64,000 nucleotides of DNA from Staphylococcus saccharolyticus (GCF_900458815.1 NZ_UHDZ01000001.1:1860001-1924000), one strand, 5' to 3'; positions 40,927 through 53,527 are shown, counted from the first letter of the stretch. A program made the numbers and translations. The notes: generated from the letters alone by a model not told the origin.

Positions 40927-42370
40927 TTATATGCTCAAAATAAATTCGATGGCTTTGTCCAATTTGTAAAGCATAACACCAAAATAATCGATAATTTGCT
41001 TTTTAGTTAATTTATGGTTTGAGTGTCGATAAATTAAATATACAAAAGCCGAAAGATATCTATCCACGTCTGCTAAATTCACATTTTCAGCTATAATAGC
41101 TTCAGCTTGATTTATCCACTCTACAAATAAAATTTTATTCTGTTTAAAATACTCAATACTATAAAGTCTTAACATACCTCTGTGAATAAAGTCTAATTTA
41201 TTCAATGTTAAATCCTGTACTAAATAAGTGAGATATAACTTTTCATAATCATTCATTTTTTCAAGGATGGACCATATTTCCTCAGTCATTAAAATCTCTT
41301 TACCATTAAGTTGATTTAACAAGAAAATTCCATAAAATCTATAGTGGCTATCATCATCAAGTAATAAAGGTAAAATTCTTTGATTAAAAACAGTCTTACT
41401 TTCTTCTATAACCCATGGAGCGTATCCTACATCCACTTTAGAAATTCGAGTTAATTTGTTCCACATGTCTACACTTTCATCTTTATTTCCAAGGTAATAA
41501 TAATTGAAACTTAAAGCATTATACATTTGGATAGATAAAAATTTTCCTTTTTTATACAGTGGATAAAGCAAGTGCTGTGACGCTTGATATTGTTTTAAGT
41601 AACTTAAAACAATGCCTAATTTAAAACTTTCATCATCATTTAATGGTACAACTTTTATTAAGTATTTTTAGATACTTCTTATACTTTTCTAATTCATTTG
41701 TGTTATAAAGTAATAAAGTATAGTGGCATAACGCATGAACATCCGAATTATCCTCACTCAATAATTCTTCAAACATTTCTTTAGCAGTTTCATACTCACT
41801 CAAGTACAAATAACACATTGCTATTAAATTTCTTATAACTCGATGATTTTGAATGTCTTCAGGTTGATGCAGTATATAGGCTCGTGCATCTTTGAGTCTT
41901 CCTTGTGAAAATAAGTACTGAAATAACAATTGTGTCGCAAATAGTTGCGCCTCTAGCTCTATCTTATGCTCACTGGTATATGTCACTTCGAAAGTCTTTT
42001 CAAGTACCTCTCTGAACTCTTGATCGTCTGTTAAAATTACATAATTAATACCAAACAAGAACGCCCTGTTTGGTTCGTTTAGCTCTATATTTAATTGACT
42101 CAATTCATAAAAACTATCTTCAACATGAAAATCATTAACAATGTTCTCATAAAAAAGATGTTCAGCTTGTCTACCATTATTTAATTTAGATAGACACTGA
42201 GCATAATGTAACTGAATATTATAATCTTTAGGTGACAATTCGAGCACTTTTTTATAATATTCTGCAGCCTTCTTATAATCCTGATGTTGCCACTTTTGTG
42301 TAGCCATTTTACGATAAAGTGTTTCATCAAAAATCATTGGAATAATATTACTTTTTTCATGTGCCATCAA
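40927..42370 (-). pseudogene. TPR-repeat protein, split by a one-base insertion
   Basis: The N-terminal 244 residues (ATG 42370) show tetratricopeptide helices (YKKAAEYYKKVLELSPKDYN, YETAKEMFEELLSED) and run out of frame at KKYLKILNK. The protein then continues in the next frame as VVPLNDDESFKLGIVLSYLK and on to LDKAIEFILSI at 40927. An AAAA run (plus-strand TTTT 41653-41656) with one extra A explains the shift; about 480 residues in the intact form. ATG overlaps the preceding acetyltransferase by 4 bp, so it belongs to the hprK-lgt operon. Could be a sequencing slip in a homopolymer. Confidence 0.75.
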
Positions 42371-42870
42371 TTGTCACCTCCTGAATGTAATTTTATTTGT
42401 ATAGGATTCCCAAATGCAAAACTGTTGTCTGGTACATCTGTTGATATAACAGTGCCAGCACCAATTTTGACATGATTCCCAATTGTTATACCAGGTAAAA
42501 TCGTAGTATTAGCCCCTATTAAAGTATGACTTCCTATTTTGACTTTCCCTAGTCTCCACTCATTCCCAAGTACTTCATGAGTTAGTATTGTTGTATTATA
42601 CCCAACGACTGTATTGTTGCCAACAGATATTAATTTAGGATAAAACAAGTCAAGCATTACTTTATAAGCAAATGAGGTATATGAACCGACTTTCATATTT
42701 AACCACTTTCGACAAATGTAGTTTTTCACAGTCATACATGGGATAAATCGAGATACTTCTATTAACAATGTCTGCTTAAAAACTTTTGAAAATTTGACTA
42801 TCTTATAGATTTGCCACAAAGTATTAACAGCTTGATATTTTTGTTTCACCAATCTTCTCAATCCAATCAC
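42367..42870 (-). CDS. YvoF-like acyl/acetyltransferase (left-handed beta helix)
   Basis: 167 residues with hexapeptide repeats ([48 protein letters not shown]) of the LbetaH fold. B. subtilis has a similar gene, yvoF, beside lgt and hprK. Acceptor unknown. Overlaps both lgt and the TPR gene by 4 bp. Confidence 0.88.
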   Translation of the reverse strand: MIGLRRLVKQKYQAVNTLWQIYKIVKFSKVFKQTLLIEVSRFIPCMTVKNYICRKWLNMKVGSYTSFAYKVMLDLFYPKLISVGNNTVVGYNTTILTHEVLGNEWRLGKVKIGSHTLIGANTTILPGITIGNHVKIGAGTVISTDVPDNSFAFGNPIQIKLHSGGDN

Positions 42871-43706
42871 GATACTTTTTTACCAGGCCATGACAATGGC
42901 CCTAATGTTTTAAATGGAGTCGGTTGACATTTCGCTCTTCTATATATAATTAACACAATACTTATTACAATTAATAATACTGAAACAAGTTGTGCTACTC
43001 GAATATGACTTGTAAGCATTAAGCTATCTGTTCTTAATCCTTCAACAAAGAAACGACCCACAGAATACCAAATTAAATATCCAAAGAAAGTCTCTCCTAG
43101 TCTAAGATGCTTTCTTAGTGCAATTAAGATAATAAATCCAAGTACATCCCATATAGATTCGTATAAAAATGTAGGATGATAGTATTGCCCTTCTATGTAC
43201 ATATTTCTAATAATAAAATCTGGCAAATGAAGATTATCCAGAAAAGTTTTAGAAACTGGCCCACCATGAGCTTCGTGATTCATAAAATTACCCCATCGTC
43301 CTATACCTTGGGCTAAGATAATGCTCGGAGCTACGATATCACCAATCTGTAAAGGGTGAAGGTTTTTCACTTTACACATGATAATTCCAGTAATAATTCC
43401 ACCTATGAGACCACCATGAATGGCAATCCCTCCATGCCATATCTTAGGTATTTCAGCTAAATGGTGCATATAATACGGCCACTGGAATATTACAAAATAT
43501 AATCGAGCAATAATGAAACCAAATATAGCACTATAAAAAATAATATCGACAAGCGTATCTTTATGTAAACCAACTTTTTTTAATGCTGCTTGAGCAATAA
43601 AATATCCTAATAAAATACCACAAGCAATGATAATACCGTACCAACGTACGTGTATTGGTCCAATACTAAAGGCAACAGGATCAATATATCTTATAGTTAA
43701 ACCCAT
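42867..43706 (-). CDS. lgt: Prolipoprotein diacylglyceryl transferase
   Basis: 279 residues, seven membrane helices. Signature [17 protein letters not shown] (usually NQEA) with catalytic Arg and the essential HGG His region at HGGLIGG. Attaches diacylglycerol to the lipobox Cys of exported lipoproteins such as the 9601 protein. Begins 5 bp after hprK. Confidence 0.97.
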   Translation of the reverse strand: MGLTIRYIDPVAFSIGPIHVRWYGIIIACGILLGYFIAQAALKKVGLHKDTLVDIIFYSAIFGFIIARLYFVIFQWPYYMHHLAEIPKIWHGGIAIHGGLIGGIITGIIMCKVKNLHPLQIGDIVAPSIILAQGIGRWGNFMNHEAHGGPVSKTFLDNLHLPDFIIRNMYIEGQYYHPTFLYESIWDVLGFIILIALRKHLRLGETFFGYLIWYSVGRFFVEGLRTDSLMLTSHIRVAQLVSVLLIVISIVLIIYRRAKCQPTPFKTLGPLSWPGKKVS

Positions 43707-43711
43707 TCATA

Positions 43712-44644
43712 CTACTCCTCACTTTTATAACTGTTTCGTACAATTTCTTCATTTAATCTCTCGTTAAATTCTACCGCTGTGTTAATTCCCATGATATTTA
43801 AACGATAATTCATTGCAGCGACTTCAATAATGACTGCAACATTTCGTCCTGGTCTAACAGGAATTGTTTTCTTGGTAATTTCGGTATCTAGAATTTTTAA
43901 TGTTTCTTCATTGAGACCTACGCGATCATATAGTTTATTTTTATTCCAATTTTCTAGATTTATATTTAATTGAATTTGCTTTTCAGTTAAGATAGATCCT
44001 GCACCAAATAGAGTCATTACATTGATGATTCCAAGACCACGAATTTCTAACAAATGTTCGATAAGTTTCGGTGGCTTTCCGACAAGCTCATCTTTAGTAA
44101 TCTCTTTAATTTCTACATTATCATCAGCCACGAGTCTATGGCCACGTTTAACCAACTCTAATGCAGTCTCACTTTTCCCTATACCTGAATCTCCAGTAAT
44201 TAATACACCAACTCCGTAGACATCTACTAGTACACCATGTAAAGAGGTGGTCTTAGCTAGTTCATGTTCTAAAAAGGTAGTCAATCGGCTCATAAGGCTT
44301 GTCGTTGCATCTTTGGCCACAATAATAGGTGTATGTGTTCCTTTAGAAGCACTAATTAGTTCTTCAGGAGGTTCTAACCCACGTGTAACAATAATTGCAG
44401 GCGTTTCAGGTCGACATAACTTTCTCATTCTTCCTTTCTTATCTTCATCAGGAAGCAAATTATAAAATGATAATTCAGTAGTCCCTAATAATTGAATTCT
44501 ATCAGATGCATAGTGTGAAAAATATCCTGCCATTTCTAGACCTGGACGTGAAATATCTGTATTTTTAATTGGTCTATGCAAACCTTGTTCCCCAGTTAGT
44601 AATTCTAAATTAAGCGTATTTACTAATCTTTCTGTTGTTAACAT
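43712..44644 (-). CDS. hprK: HPr kinase/phosphorylase
   Basis: 310 residues; phosphorylates HPr on Ser46 for CcpA-dependent carbon catabolite control and reverses it. P-loop [19 protein letters not shown] with the following VADD, and the HprK signature [16 protein letters not shown]. First gene of the hprK-lgt-yvoF-like-TPR operon. It links the glycolytic block nearby to catabolite regulation. Confidence 0.98.
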   Translation of the reverse strand: MLTTERLVNTLNLELLTGEQGLHRPIKNTDISRPGLEMAGYFSHYASDRIQLLGTTELSFYNLLPDEDKKGRMRKLCRPETPAIIVTRGLEPPEELISASKGTHTPIIVAKDATTSLMSRLTTFLEHELAKTTSLHGVLVDVYGVGVLITGDSGIGKSETALELVKRGHRLVADDNVEIKEITKDELVGKPPKLIEHLLEIRGLGIINVMTLFGAGSILTEKQIQLNINLENWNKNKLYDRVGLNEETLKILDTEITKKTIPVRPGRNVAVIIEVAAMNYRLNIMGINTAVEFNERLNEEIVRNSYKSEE

Positions 44645-44894
44645 GGATTCACCTCAAATTTCATTAACCCTTCGTATCTATCTCTTTTCTATTATCATAT
44701 CAAAAATCAACTCATAATTTATATTAAAATGATGGGTTGAATTTTAAAAAAACTTAAAAAACTATTAAACCTAACTCAAAACTAATTTTCAAAAAGTGAA
44801 TTGCAAGACGACAAATTATCATAAAAGAACAGTAACATATTAAAATGATATAAAAAATATAGGTATACATTTCTATAAGTTGACGTAAAGAATT

Positions 44895-44926
44895 CGGACT
44901 GAAACCCATAGATTTGTCTCAGCCCG
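44895..44926 (-). terminator. Terminator after uvrA
   Basis: On the minus strand CGGGCTGAGAC pairs with GTTTCAGTCCG, with two G-U pairs that only work in that orientation, giving direction. 44645-44894 otherwise shows nothing but the hprK promoter side. Confidence 0.7.
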
Positions 44927-44949
44927 CTTAATTATATTTTATTTAATTA

Positions 44950-47784
44950 TCATTCAACACAATCTCTCAAAAGAACAGGTTTTAAATATTTTCCAGTATA
45001 CGATTCTTCGTCTTGCGAAATTTCTTCTGGCGATCCGGTAGCAACAATGGTACCACCGCCTTCTCCTCCTTCAGGTCCAAGATCAATGATATAATCTGCT
45101 GTTTTAATGACATCAAGATTATGTTCAATGATGACAACCGTATCACCATTTTCCACTAGTCGATTTAATACCTTTAATAAACGGCTAATATCATCTACAT
45201 GAAGACCGGTTGTTGGTTCATCAAGAATATAAATAGAACGTCCTGTCGAGCGTTTGTGCAATTCTGACGCTAATTTAACACGTTGAGCTTCACCACCTGA
45301 AAGTGTTGTTGCCTGCTGGCCTAACGTAATATAACCTAAACCTACATCAACTAATGTTTGAAGTTTACGCTCAATTTTAGGTATATTTTCGAAGAAGTGC
45401 GTTGCTTCTTCAACAGTCATCTCCAACACATCTGCGATATTTTTACCTTTATATGTGACTTCTAATGTTTCACGGTTGTAACGTTTTCCATCACACACTT
45501 CACATGGAACATAAACATCGGGTAAGAAATGCATTTCAATTTTAATGATTCCATCACCTTTACAAGCCTCGCAACGTCCACCTTTAACATTAAAACTGAA
45601 TCTACCTTTTTGATACCCACGAATTTTAGCTTCGTTTGTTCGTGCGAAAACATCACGAATATCATCGAACACACCAGTATAGGTTGCTGGATTAGAACGT
45701 GGCGTTCTGCCAATTGGCGATTGATCAATATCGATAATTTTATCTAATTGGTCTACACCTTTAATTTCATCATAGTCACCCGGTTTAACTTTAGATTTAT
45801 TGATTTTTTGCGCAAGAGATTTGTAGAGAATTTCATTTACTAATGAACTTTTACCTGAACCAGACACGCCAGTTACTACGGTCATTACTGAAAGTGGAAA
45901 ATCAACATTTACATCTTTTAGGTTATTACTTCTAGCGGCTTTAATACTAATCTTTCTATTAGTAACTTCACGTCTATGTTCAGGAATATTTATCCGTTTC
46001 TTTCCGCTTAAATATTGTCCTGTCAGTGATTTTTTATCTTTCATCACTTTACTTGGTGCGCCACTAGAAACAATTTCACCACCATGATTACCTGCACCTG
46101 GTCCAACATCCACTAAATAATCTGCTGCCCGCATCGTATCATCGTCGTGTTCTACAACAATAAGTGTATTACCTAAATCACGCATTTCTTTTAAAGTATT
46201 AATCAAACGATCATTATCCCTTTGATGTAGACCAATTGATGGCTCATCTAATACATATAATACTCCAGTAAGTCTTGAACCTATCTGAGTAGCTAATCGA
46301 ATACGCTGAGCTTCACCACCAGAAAGCGTACCCGATGACCGATTCAATGTTAAATATTCTAATCCGACATTATTTAAGAAAGATAATCTTGAAATAATTT
46401 CTTTAAGAATTTGGTCTGCTATAGATCTATTTTGATCACTTAATTTAATATTATCATAGTGTCTAAGTGCATCTTTAATAGAATATTCCACGACGTCCCC
46501 AATATTATAACCACCAATATAAACAGATAATGCTTCCTGACTTAAACGTTTACCGTTACATGTTTCACAAGGTAGTTCAGTCATATACTTACTCATCATC
46601 TCACGAGTATATTCTGATGGAGATTCATGATAACGGCGGTCAATATTGGGTATGACACCTTCAAAGACCATTTTACGTTTTCTTGTGCCTCCGTTACGTT
46701 GTGTGAATGTAAATTCAATCTCTTTATCTCCTGAACCGTGCATTAAGATATTTTTTTGTCTATCTGTTAACTTTTTATACGGTTTATCCATATTAATTTT
46801 ATAAACTTCACATACTCGTTTTAATAAAGTGGGATAGAAATCTGAACTTGTGGGTTCCCATGGCTCAATTGCTCCCTCATTCAATGTTTTGTTTTTGTCA
46901 GGGACAACTAAATCTAAGTCTACTGTTAATTTTTGTCCCAAACCATCACAAGTTGGACATGCACCAAACGGACTATTAAAACTAAACATTCTCGGTTCTA
47001 ATTCACCTATAGAAAAACCACATATTGGACATGCATGATTTTCAGAGAACCTCAATTCATCTCCATCAATAACATCTACTGTCAGGTTGCCTTCAGCAAG
47101 TTCTAAAGCCGTTTCTATAGAATCTGCTAAGCGTGTTTCAATCCCCTCTTTAACAACCAGTCGGTCCACTACGACTTCGATAGTGTGATTTTTATTTTTG
47201 TCTAATTCTGGTACCTCATTAACATCGACGATTTCTCCATCCACACGTAAACGTACATATCCTTTTTTACCAATATCTTCAATTAACTTTTCATGACTAC
47301 CTTTTCTATGAGAAATAATCGGTGCAAGTAACTGAATTTTTGTACGTTCCTCAAGTTCTAAAATTCTATCAACCATTTGTTGAACAGTCTGTGATTCGAT
47401 TTCTATTCCATGATGAGGACAATATGGCTTACCTACACGTGCATATAATAAACGAATGTAATCATAAATTTCAGTCACTGTAGCTACTGTAGAACGGGGA
47501 TTTTTACTTGTCGTTTTTTGGTCAATAGATATTGCAGGAGATAGTCCTTCAATTGTATCAACATCAGGTTTATCCATTTGTCCTAAAAATTGACGTGCAT
47601 AGGCACTCAAAGATTCAACATATCGTCGTTGTCCTTCTGCGTAAATCGTATCAAATGCTAGTGAGGATTTACCTGAACCTGAAAGTCCAGTCATAACAAT
47701 AAGTTTATTCTTAGGTAGTTCAATATCTACTCCTTTTAAATTATGTGCTCGCGCACCTTTTACTACTATTGACGGCCCTTTCAT
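44950..47784 (-). CDS. uvrA: Excinuclease ABC subunit A
   Basis: 944-residue damage-recognition ATPase of nucleotide excision repair. Two ABC modules with P-loops [12 protein letters not shown] and [14 protein letters not shown] signatures [12 protein letters not shown] and [12 protein letters not shown], and zinc modules [10 protein letters not shown] / CPTCDG and CEACKGDG / CEVCDGKRY. Begins 7 bp after uvrB. A Cys-less or unusual Zn module is not seen; sequence is intact. Confidence 0.99.
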   Translation of the reverse strand: MKGPSIVVKGARAHNLKGVDIELPKNKLIVMTGLSGSGKSSLAFDTIYAEGQRRYVESLSAYARQFLGQMDKPDVDTIEGLSPAISIDQKTTSKNPRSTVATVTEIYDYIRLLYARVGKPYCPHHGIEIESQTVQQMVDRILELEERTKIQLLAPIISHRKGSHEKLIEDIGKKGYVRLRVDGEIVDVNEVPELDKNKNHTIEVVVDRLVVKEGIETRLADSIETALELAEGNLTVDVIDGDELRFSENHACPICGFSIGELEPRMFSFNSPFGACPTCDGLGQKLTVDLDLVVPDKNKTLNEGAIEPWEPTSSDFYPTLLKRVCEVYKINMDKPYKKLTDRQKNILMHGSGDKEIEFTFTQRNGGTRKRKMVFEGVIPNIDRRYHESPSEYTREMMSKYMTELPCETCNGKRLSQEALSVYIGGYNIGDVVEYSIKDALRHYDNIKLSDQNRSIADQILKEIISRLSFLNNVGLEYLTLNRSSGTLSGGEAQRIRLATQIGSRLTGVLYVLDEPSIGLHQRDNDRLINTLKEMRDLGNTLIVVEHDDDTMRAADYLVDVGPGAGNHGGEIVSSGAPSKVMKDKKSLTGQYLSGKKRINIPEHRREVTNRKISIKAARSNNLKDVNVDFPLSVMTVVTGVSGSGKSSLVNEILYKSLAQKINKSKVKPGDYDEIKGVDQLDKIIDIDQSPIGRTPRSNPATYTGVFDDIRDVFARTNEAKIRGYQKGRFSFNVKGGRCEACKGDGIIKIEMHFLPDVYVPCEVCDGKRYNRETLEVTYKGKNIADVLEMTVEEATHFFENIPKIERKLQTLVDVGLGYITLGQQATTLSGGEAQRVKLASELHKRSTGRSIYILDEPTTGLHVDDISRLLKVLNRLVENGDTVVIIEHNLDVIKTADYIIDLGPEGGEGGGTIVATGSPEEISQDEESYTGKYLKPVLLRDCVE

Positions 47785-47791
47785 TTAATCG

Positions 47792-49777
47792 TCACCCTTC
47801 TGCTTTTAATTCAAATAGCATGTCTCTTAACTCTGTTGCTCGTTCAAAATCTAAGTCCTTTGCTGCTTTTTTCATTTCTTTTTCTATATTTTCAATCGTT
47901 TTTAGTCTTTCTTTTTTAGTCATTTTCTTAGGAAGTTCGGTTTGATGTTGCTCATTTGTTTCATCACTATCAACAGTGGCACTAATGACATCATGTATCT
48001 TTTTATTAATTGTTTTAGGGGTAATACCATACTTTTCATTATGTGCAGTTTGAATATCGCGACGTCTTTGCGTCTCATCAATAGCGTACTGCATAGAGTC
48101 GGTTATTTTATCTGCATACATAATTACTTCACCCTTATCATTACGTGCAGCTCGACCGATTGTTTGTATCAAAGAACGATCTGAACGTAAAAAACCTTCT
48201 TTATCGGCATCCAAAATAACCACTAATGAGACTTCAGGTATATCTATACCCTCTCTTAATAAATTAATACCGACAATAGCATCATAAGTACCCATACGTA
48301 AATCACGAATAATCTCTATTCGCTCTAAAGTTTTAATTTCTGAGTGCAGATAGTTTACCTTTATGCCTGCTTCTTTCATATATGTTGTTAAATCTTCACT
48401 CATTTTTTTTGTTAATGTCGTAACAAGTACACGTTCATCTATATCCACGCGTTCTTGAATTTCACTTAAGAGGTCATCGATTTGATTTTCTGTAGGCCTA
48501 ACATCGATTTTAGGATCTAATAAACCTGTAGGACGAATGATTTGTTCTACCATTTCATCTGTGTGTTCTAATTCGTACGGTCCAGGTGTTGCAGATACAT
48601 AAACTAGTTGTTTAGTCTTCTCTTCAAATTCTTTAAATTTAAGTGGTCTGTTATCTAAAGCACTTGGCAAACGGAATCCATGGTCAATAAGTACCTGTTT
48701 ACGCGCTCTGTCGCCATTATACATACCACGAATTTGAGGCAGTGTCACATGTGACTCGTCTATCATCACAAGCCAATCATCACCGAAATAATCAAGCAAT
48801 GTATAAGGAGTTGAGCCTAACGGCCTTAACGTCAAGTGAACAGAATAGTTTTCGATTCCTGCGCAAAATCCCATTTCTCTCATCATTTCTAAATCATAAT
48901 TTGTTCGTTGTTCAAGTCTCTGTGCTTCTAATAATTTATTATCATCACGTAATTCTTTTAATCGTTCTTCTAGTTCTTTTTCGATACGTTCAATCGCAAC
49001 TTTCATTTTTTCTTCACGCGTTACGAAGTGAGATGCTGGGAAGATAGCAAAGTGTTCACGTTCACGTATCACTTCACCAGTTAAATAATTGACTTCTCTA
49101 ATACGATCAATTTCATCTCCAAAAAATTCTACTCGAATACACATTTCTTCTCTTGAGGCAGGAAATATCTCAACGACATCACCTCTTACTCTGAAAGTCC
49201 CACGTTGGAAATCTATATCATTTCGTGTGTATTGCACGTCTACTAACTTTCTTAACAATTCACTTCGATCCATTTCCATACCAACACGCACACTAACAAC
49301 TAAATCTTTATATTCTTCTGGATTTCCCAAACCATAAATACAACTTACACTTGCAATGATAATGACATCATCTCGTTCAAACAAAGCACTTGTAGCAGAA
49401 TGTCGAAGTTGATCAATTTCTTCATTAATAGAGGCATCTTTCTCAATAAAAGTGTCAGTTGATGGAACATAAGCTTCAGGTTGATAGTAATCATAATAGC
49501 TTACGAAATATTCAACTCTATTTTCAGGGAAAAACTCTTTAAATTCACTATAAAGTTGTCCTGCTAACGTTTTATTATGAGCAATAATAAGCGTTGGTTT
49601 CCCAACTTCTTTAATAACATTGCTCATGGTGAATGTTTTACCAGTACCTGTTGCCCCTAATAAGGTTTGATGACGTTTTCCTTTATTTACACCATCAACA
49701 ATCTTTTTTATAGCTTGTGGTTGGTCACCCTGTGGTTCAAATTCAGAATTCAATTTAAATGGAACGTGTTCGACCAT
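47792..49777 (-). CDS. uvrB: Excinuclease ABC subunit B
   Basis: 661-residue helicase-like subunit: P-loop [15 protein letters not shown]-clamping beta-hairpin [16 protein letters not shown]-like MIDESHV, motif [11 protein letters not shown], and a C-terminal UVR domain ([19 protein letters not shown]) that binds UvrC. Operon with uvrA. Confidence 0.99.
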   Translation of the reverse strand: MVEHVPFKLNSEFEPQGDQPQAIKKIVDGVNKGKRHQTLLGATGTGKTFTMSNVIKEVGKPTLIIAHNKTLAGQLYSEFKEFFPENRVEYFVSYYDYYQPEAYVPSTDTFIEKDASINEEIDQLRHSATSALFERDDVIIIASVSCIYGLGNPEEYKDLVVSVRVGMEMDRSELLRKLVDVQYTRNDIDFQRGTFRVRGDVVEIFPASREEMCIRVEFFGDEIDRIREVNYLTGEVIREREHFAIFPASHFVTREEKMKVAIERIEKELEERLKELRDDNKLLEAQRLEQRTNYDLEMMREMGFCAGIENYSVHLTLRPLGSTPYTLLDYFGDDWLVMIDESHVTLPQIRGMYNGDRARKQVLIDHGFRLPSALDNRPLKFKEFEEKTKQLVYVSATPGPYELEHTDEMVEQIIRPTGLLDPKIDVRPTENQIDDLLSEIQERVDIDERVLVTTLTKKMSEDLTTYMKEAGIKVNYLHSEIKTLERIEIIRDLRMGTYDAIVGINLLREGIDIPEVSLVVILDADKEGFLRSDRSLIQTIGRAARNDKGEVIMYADKITDSMQYAIDETQRRRDIQTAHNEKYGITPKTINKKIHDVISATVDSDETNEQHQTELPKKMTKKERLKTIENIEKEMKKAAKDLDFERATELRDMLFELKAEG

Positions 49778-49932
49778 TCTGACATGCGCCTCCTAAAGTA
49801 TTTATCGTTTTAAAAAGTGTAACATGATAGTTAACTCATTGTAGCTTAGTGTGTTTATTACGTTTTATTTTAACAAATATATATCACCAAAGACAAACAT
49901 TTGTTCGCTTATGATTAAATCTTTAAAAATAA

Positions 49933-49963
49933 AAACAAACATAGCTACATACTATGCTTGTTT
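49933..49963 (-). terminator. Terminator after csbA
   Basis: On the minus strand AAACAAGCATAG pairs with CTATGTTTGTTT, followed by TTATTTTTA. It separates csbA from uvrBA, unlike B. subtilis where they may read through. Confidence 0.8.
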
Positions 49964-50067
49964 AAAAAGTTAATTAATTTAAGTCTTTATCGTGTAAATA
50001 TACTATAAAACAAACGCCTCAAAGCTTCAATGAATTTGATTATACATGGTTCAACTTATACAACTAT

Positions 50068-50313
50068 CTAACGCGAATCATCTTGATTCTTATGAAATTC
50101 TAATTTATCTATAATTAAATAACCTGCTAAAAGACTCACTACATCCAAAAATATAATCCATTCATTGTGAAAAAACCCTTTATAAACAGAAGTCCCTATT
50201 AATAAAAGCGTAAGTATTGTTCCTATCCATTTACTTCTTGTTACAACACTAAATAATACGACCAATATACAAGGAAAGAAGGCAGCACATGCGTACCATA
50301 TCATTATCTTCAC
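50068..50313 (-). CDS. csbA: CsbA-family membrane protein
   Basis: 81 residues with three membrane helices; FFPCILVVLFSVVTRSK and SVYKGFFHNEWIIFLDVVSLLAGY match CsbA (DUF2198), a general-stress membrane protein that precedes uvrB in Bacillus. Function unknown. ATG overlaps the HD-domain gene by 4 bp. Confidence 0.85.
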   Translation of the reverse strand: MKIMIWYACAAFFPCILVVLFSVVTRSKWIGTILTLLLIGTSVYKGFFHNEWIIFLDVVSLLAGYLIIDKLEFHKNQDDSR

Positions 50314-50951
50314 CCATTTCTTCTGTTTAAAATTGTCATTGTTGTTTCACGTAACTCGGTTCTAGGAATGAAGTTTTCAATCAGCATTTCCGGAATAACG
50401 TTTTCAATAAAATCTTTAACAGAATCTAAGTGATCAAACTGAATAATGGTTTCTAGACTCATTTCATATATCTCGAAAAATAAAGGTTCAGGGTTACGTT
50501 TTTGTATTTCACCAAATGTTTCATAGAGTAAATCAATTTTATCTGCTACGGAAAGAATTTGACCTTCTAATGAATCATCTTTACCTTCTTGCAGGCGTTC
50601 GCGATAAACACTTTGATATTGTACAGGTATTTCTTCAGTAATAAATGTTTCTACCATTTCTTCTTCAACATGAGAAAAAAGTTTCTTTAATTCTCCACTA
50701 GCATATTTAACTGGTGTTTTAATATCTCCAGTGAAAACTTCTGCGAAATCGTGATTTAACGCTTTTTCATAAAGACTTTTCCAATTAATTTCATTACCAT
50801 GAAATTCTTCAACTGTTGCCAAATATTGAGCAATTTTTGTAACTTTAAATGAATGTGCAGCAACATTGTGTTCAAAATATTTGAATTTCCCAGGTAATCT
50901 TATTAACTTTTCTAAGTCTGATAATCTTTTAAAATATTGGTGTACGCCCAT
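50310..50951 (-). CDS. HD-domain nucleotidase-like protein (YfbR family)
   Basis: 213 residues. Metal-binding HD-domain residues appear as EHNVAAHSFKV, LNHDFAEVFTGD and VADKIDLL. Relatives such as E. coli YfbR are 5'-deoxynucleotidases. Upstream member of a two-gene operon with csbA, start after CAAGGAGGTGTCG. Confidence 0.85.
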   Translation of the reverse strand: MGVHQYFKRLSDLEKLIRLPGKFKYFEHNVAAHSFKVTKIAQYLATVEEFHGNEINWKSLYEKALNHDFAEVFTGDIKTPVKYASGELKKLFSHVEEEMVETFITEEIPVQYQSVYRERLQEGKDDSLEGQILSVADKIDLLYETFGEIQKRNPEPLFFEIYEMSLETIIQFDHLDSVKDFIENVIPEMLIENFIPRTELRETTMTILNRRNG

Positions 50952-51068
50952 ATCACGACACCTCCTTGTAATTGAAGTTATTCTATATACTTATTGTTAT
51001 TATATCAATCAATTTTGTTAAAGAAAGTATATTCTCATGTTAAAAAATTTAATTTTAAAAAAGAAAAA

Positions 51069-51097
51069 CCCTAAATCTACGTAGCATAGATTTAGGG
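51069..51097 (-). terminator. Terminator after the LysM-CHAP gene
   Basis: CCCTAAATCTA / TAGATTTAGGG (51069-51079 / 51087-51097); minus-strand reading then gives TTTTTCTTTTT. Confidence 0.92.
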
Positions 51098-51114
51098 CTA
51101 TATAACATTGTTGT

Positions 51115-51901
51115 CTAGTGAATATAGTTATATGAACTAGGGCTATAAATCGTTCTATATGATTTGACGTTTACGCCACCATTCCAGTTCATTTCTGAAA
51201 CAGTTACTGTTCCATTTGAATTAATAGATTCAACGACACCCACGTGTCCATAAGCACCTGCACCATTTTGACCCGGTCCACTTTGGAACACTGCTCCTAC
51301 TTCTGGTGTATTATTCACATTAAAACCTAATTGGCTAGCTGATGCAGCCCAATTACTCGCATTACCCCATAAACTACCAATGAATGGGTTTACCTAATTC
51401 TGCACGACGGTCAAACGCATAATACGTACATTGACCTGTTGTATATAAATTGCCAGAATTTGAAGTACTTCTTAAACCACTATAAGAAGTTTGACTAACA
51501 TATATAGGTGTTGAATCATTTTCGTAAACAGTTTCAATTGATGCTGACTCATTGTAATCCTGAGGCAATGTTGCTTCATAACTTTCTTTAGTAACTGTAT
51601 TATAAGGTAGTTGAGATGCTTCTTCAGAAACCACAATTTCATCTCCAGGAAATATCAAGGGTTGTACTCCTGGATTTAAAGTATATAATTCATCTAAAGT
51701 GAGGTTATGTTCTAAAGCAATTTTATATAAACTATCACCAGGTTGTACGATATAAATTCCTAAGTCTGATTGGTCGGTAATTGCTATACCTTCTGAATTT
51801 ACATTCTGTTGAGATGTTCCTGATTCTTGAGCGTTAGCTGCAGTGTTGATTGCAAAAAATGCTGCAATCGAACTTAAAGTTACAGTTAGAGTTTTTTTCA
51901 T
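51115..51901 (-). pseudogene. SsaA-like LysM-CHAP wall hydrolase, 4-bp duplication frameshift
   Basis: Signal peptide (1-24, cleavage near ANAQE), one LysM domain (IYIVQPGDSLYKIALEHN, about 50-92), a linker, then a CHAP amidase/endopeptidase domain with the catalytic Cys in TTGQCTYYAFDRRAELGKPI. The frame breaks there at an exact CATTCATT duplication (plus-strand AATGAATG, 51379-51386). Removing four bases restores GKPIGSLWGNASNWAASA, and the rest of CHAP follows, including the His in GAYGHVGVVES and ending PSSYNYIH. As it stands the product stops right after the Cys motif. A perfect WalR box lies upstream. Confidence 0.85.
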
Positions 51902-51978
51902 CTAGTTGTCATTCCTTTGCTAGTTTATTCTAAATTTTCAAGTCTAAATATAGCACATACTTTTTTTGCTATGTTAGA

Positions 51979-51995
51979 TGTTATAACGATGTAAT
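51979..51995. promoter_or_regulatory. WalR (YycF) box
   Basis: TGTTAT-AACGA-TGTAAT fits the WalR consensus TGTWAH-N5-TGTWAH exactly, 78 bp upstream of the LysM-CHAP start. WalKR controls wall hydrolases including SsaA-type proteins in S. aureus. The rest of 51902-52236 shows no gene. Confidence 0.75.
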
Positions 51996-52236
51996 ACAAC
52001 AGTTAATAAGTGTATTTTTACTTTATTGTACATAAATCATATCTAAGTATTACAAGTACAATGATATAGAGGAATGTTCAAAAACTATTTAAATAATAAG
52101 AAGAACATGTTGGTAACATTATAAATTGCAGACTACATATACTTAGTAAAACTTTTTCAAATTAAATTGAAAAGCTAATTACAAAAACCGTCCATATTTG
52201 TCCGTTAATGAACGAGTATATTATAGACGATTATAC

Positions 52237-53353
52237 TTAAGTCTCTTTATTATCCATTTCTTTGCGAAGGTATGCTTCAATAAAAAGACCAATTTCTCCA
52301 TCCATCACTGAGTCAACCTTACCTGTTTCTTTATTTGTACGATGATCTTTTACCATTGAATACGGATGAAAGACGTATGAACGTATCTGACTGCCCCAAC
52401 CAATATCTTTTTGTTCCCCGCGTATTTCAGCCATTTCTTGTTCTTGTTCTTCAAGTTTTAATTGATACAACTTTGATTTTAGCATTTTCATTGCTGCCTC
52501 ACGGTTCTTAATTTGGGAACGTTCGTTTTGATTGTTAACAACAATACCAGTGGGGCGGTGCGTAATTCTAACTGCAGACTCTGTTTTATTAATGTGCTGA
52601 CCACCTGCACCTGATGCTCTAAATGTATCAACAGTTATATCATCTAAATTAATTTCTATTTCAATTTCATCATTATCAAAGTCAGGAATCACGTCACATG
52701 AAGCAAATGAGGTATGACGTCTACCTGATGAATCAAAAGGTGATATTCTGACTAAACGATGAACGCCTTTTTCTGCTTTCAAATATCCATAAGCATTATG
52801 CCCTTTGATCAATAATGTTACACTTTTTACACCTGCTTCATCCCCAGGTAAATAATCAACAGTCTCTACATTAAAGCCGTTTTGTTCACAATATCGCTGA
52901 TACATTCTAAGTAACATACTTGCCCAATCTTGTGATTCTGTGCCACCTGCACCGGGGTGAAGTTCTAAAATAGCGTTATTTGCATCATGAGGACCGTCAA
53001 GAAGTAACTGCAATTCATATTGATCAATTTTTTTTCTAAATTGCTCCACATCCTGCTCTAATTCGACCTTTATATCTTCATCATATTCTTCTTGAAGCAA
53101 TTCTCTTGTGGCATTCATATCATCAACTTCATTCAATAAATTATAGTATTCGTTGACGATAGATTTTAAGGCATTATTTTTATCAATAGTACTCTGAGCC
53201 TTATTTTGATTATTCCAAAAATCAGGTTCTGCCATCATTTCTTCGTATTCTTGAATATTTGTCTCTTTATTTTCTAAGTCAAAGAGACCCCCTAATTTGA
53301 TTTAAGTGATTTTGATATTCATCTATATTTCTTTTAATTTCTGATAGTTCCAT
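52237..53353 (-). CDS. prfB: Peptide chain release factor 2, programmed +1 frameshift
   Basis: Recognises UGA/UAA. The short first frame starts at ATG 53353 ([20 protein letters not shown]) and ends RGSL-TGA at 53279-53281. The site is AGGGGG-TCT-CTT-TGA-C: an internal Shine-Dalgarno and CTTTGAC slippage, the classical autoregulatory frameshift in which low RF2 lets the ribosome move +1. The second frame continues [15 protein letters not shown] and on to the end, with GGAGGTE-type catalytic [13 protein letters not shown] and the recognition region before it. Annotate as one joined gene. Confidence 0.97.
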
Positions 53354-53492
53354 TGATTTTCTCTCCTATTATCTAAATATTTATTTTCTCATATCGTTTA
53401 ATATCATACATGAAATTCTTACTATTTAAAAATTCAACCTCAGCAATGGCCTTGACTACAACGTCCTATATATAAGTATTTTAAATTATTAA

Positions 53493-53527
53493 AGACTGAG
53501 TCATCCTTTTTTTGAATGTCTCAGTCT
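53493..53527 (-). terminator. Terminator after secA
   Basis: AGACTGAG (53493-53500) / CTCAGTCT (53520-53527) hairpin with AT-rich continuation on the minus strand. Confidence 0.75.

Noticed and set aside
52237..53353. prfB as another decay frameshift
   Set aside because: The break is the canonical programmed RF2 site, not damage.
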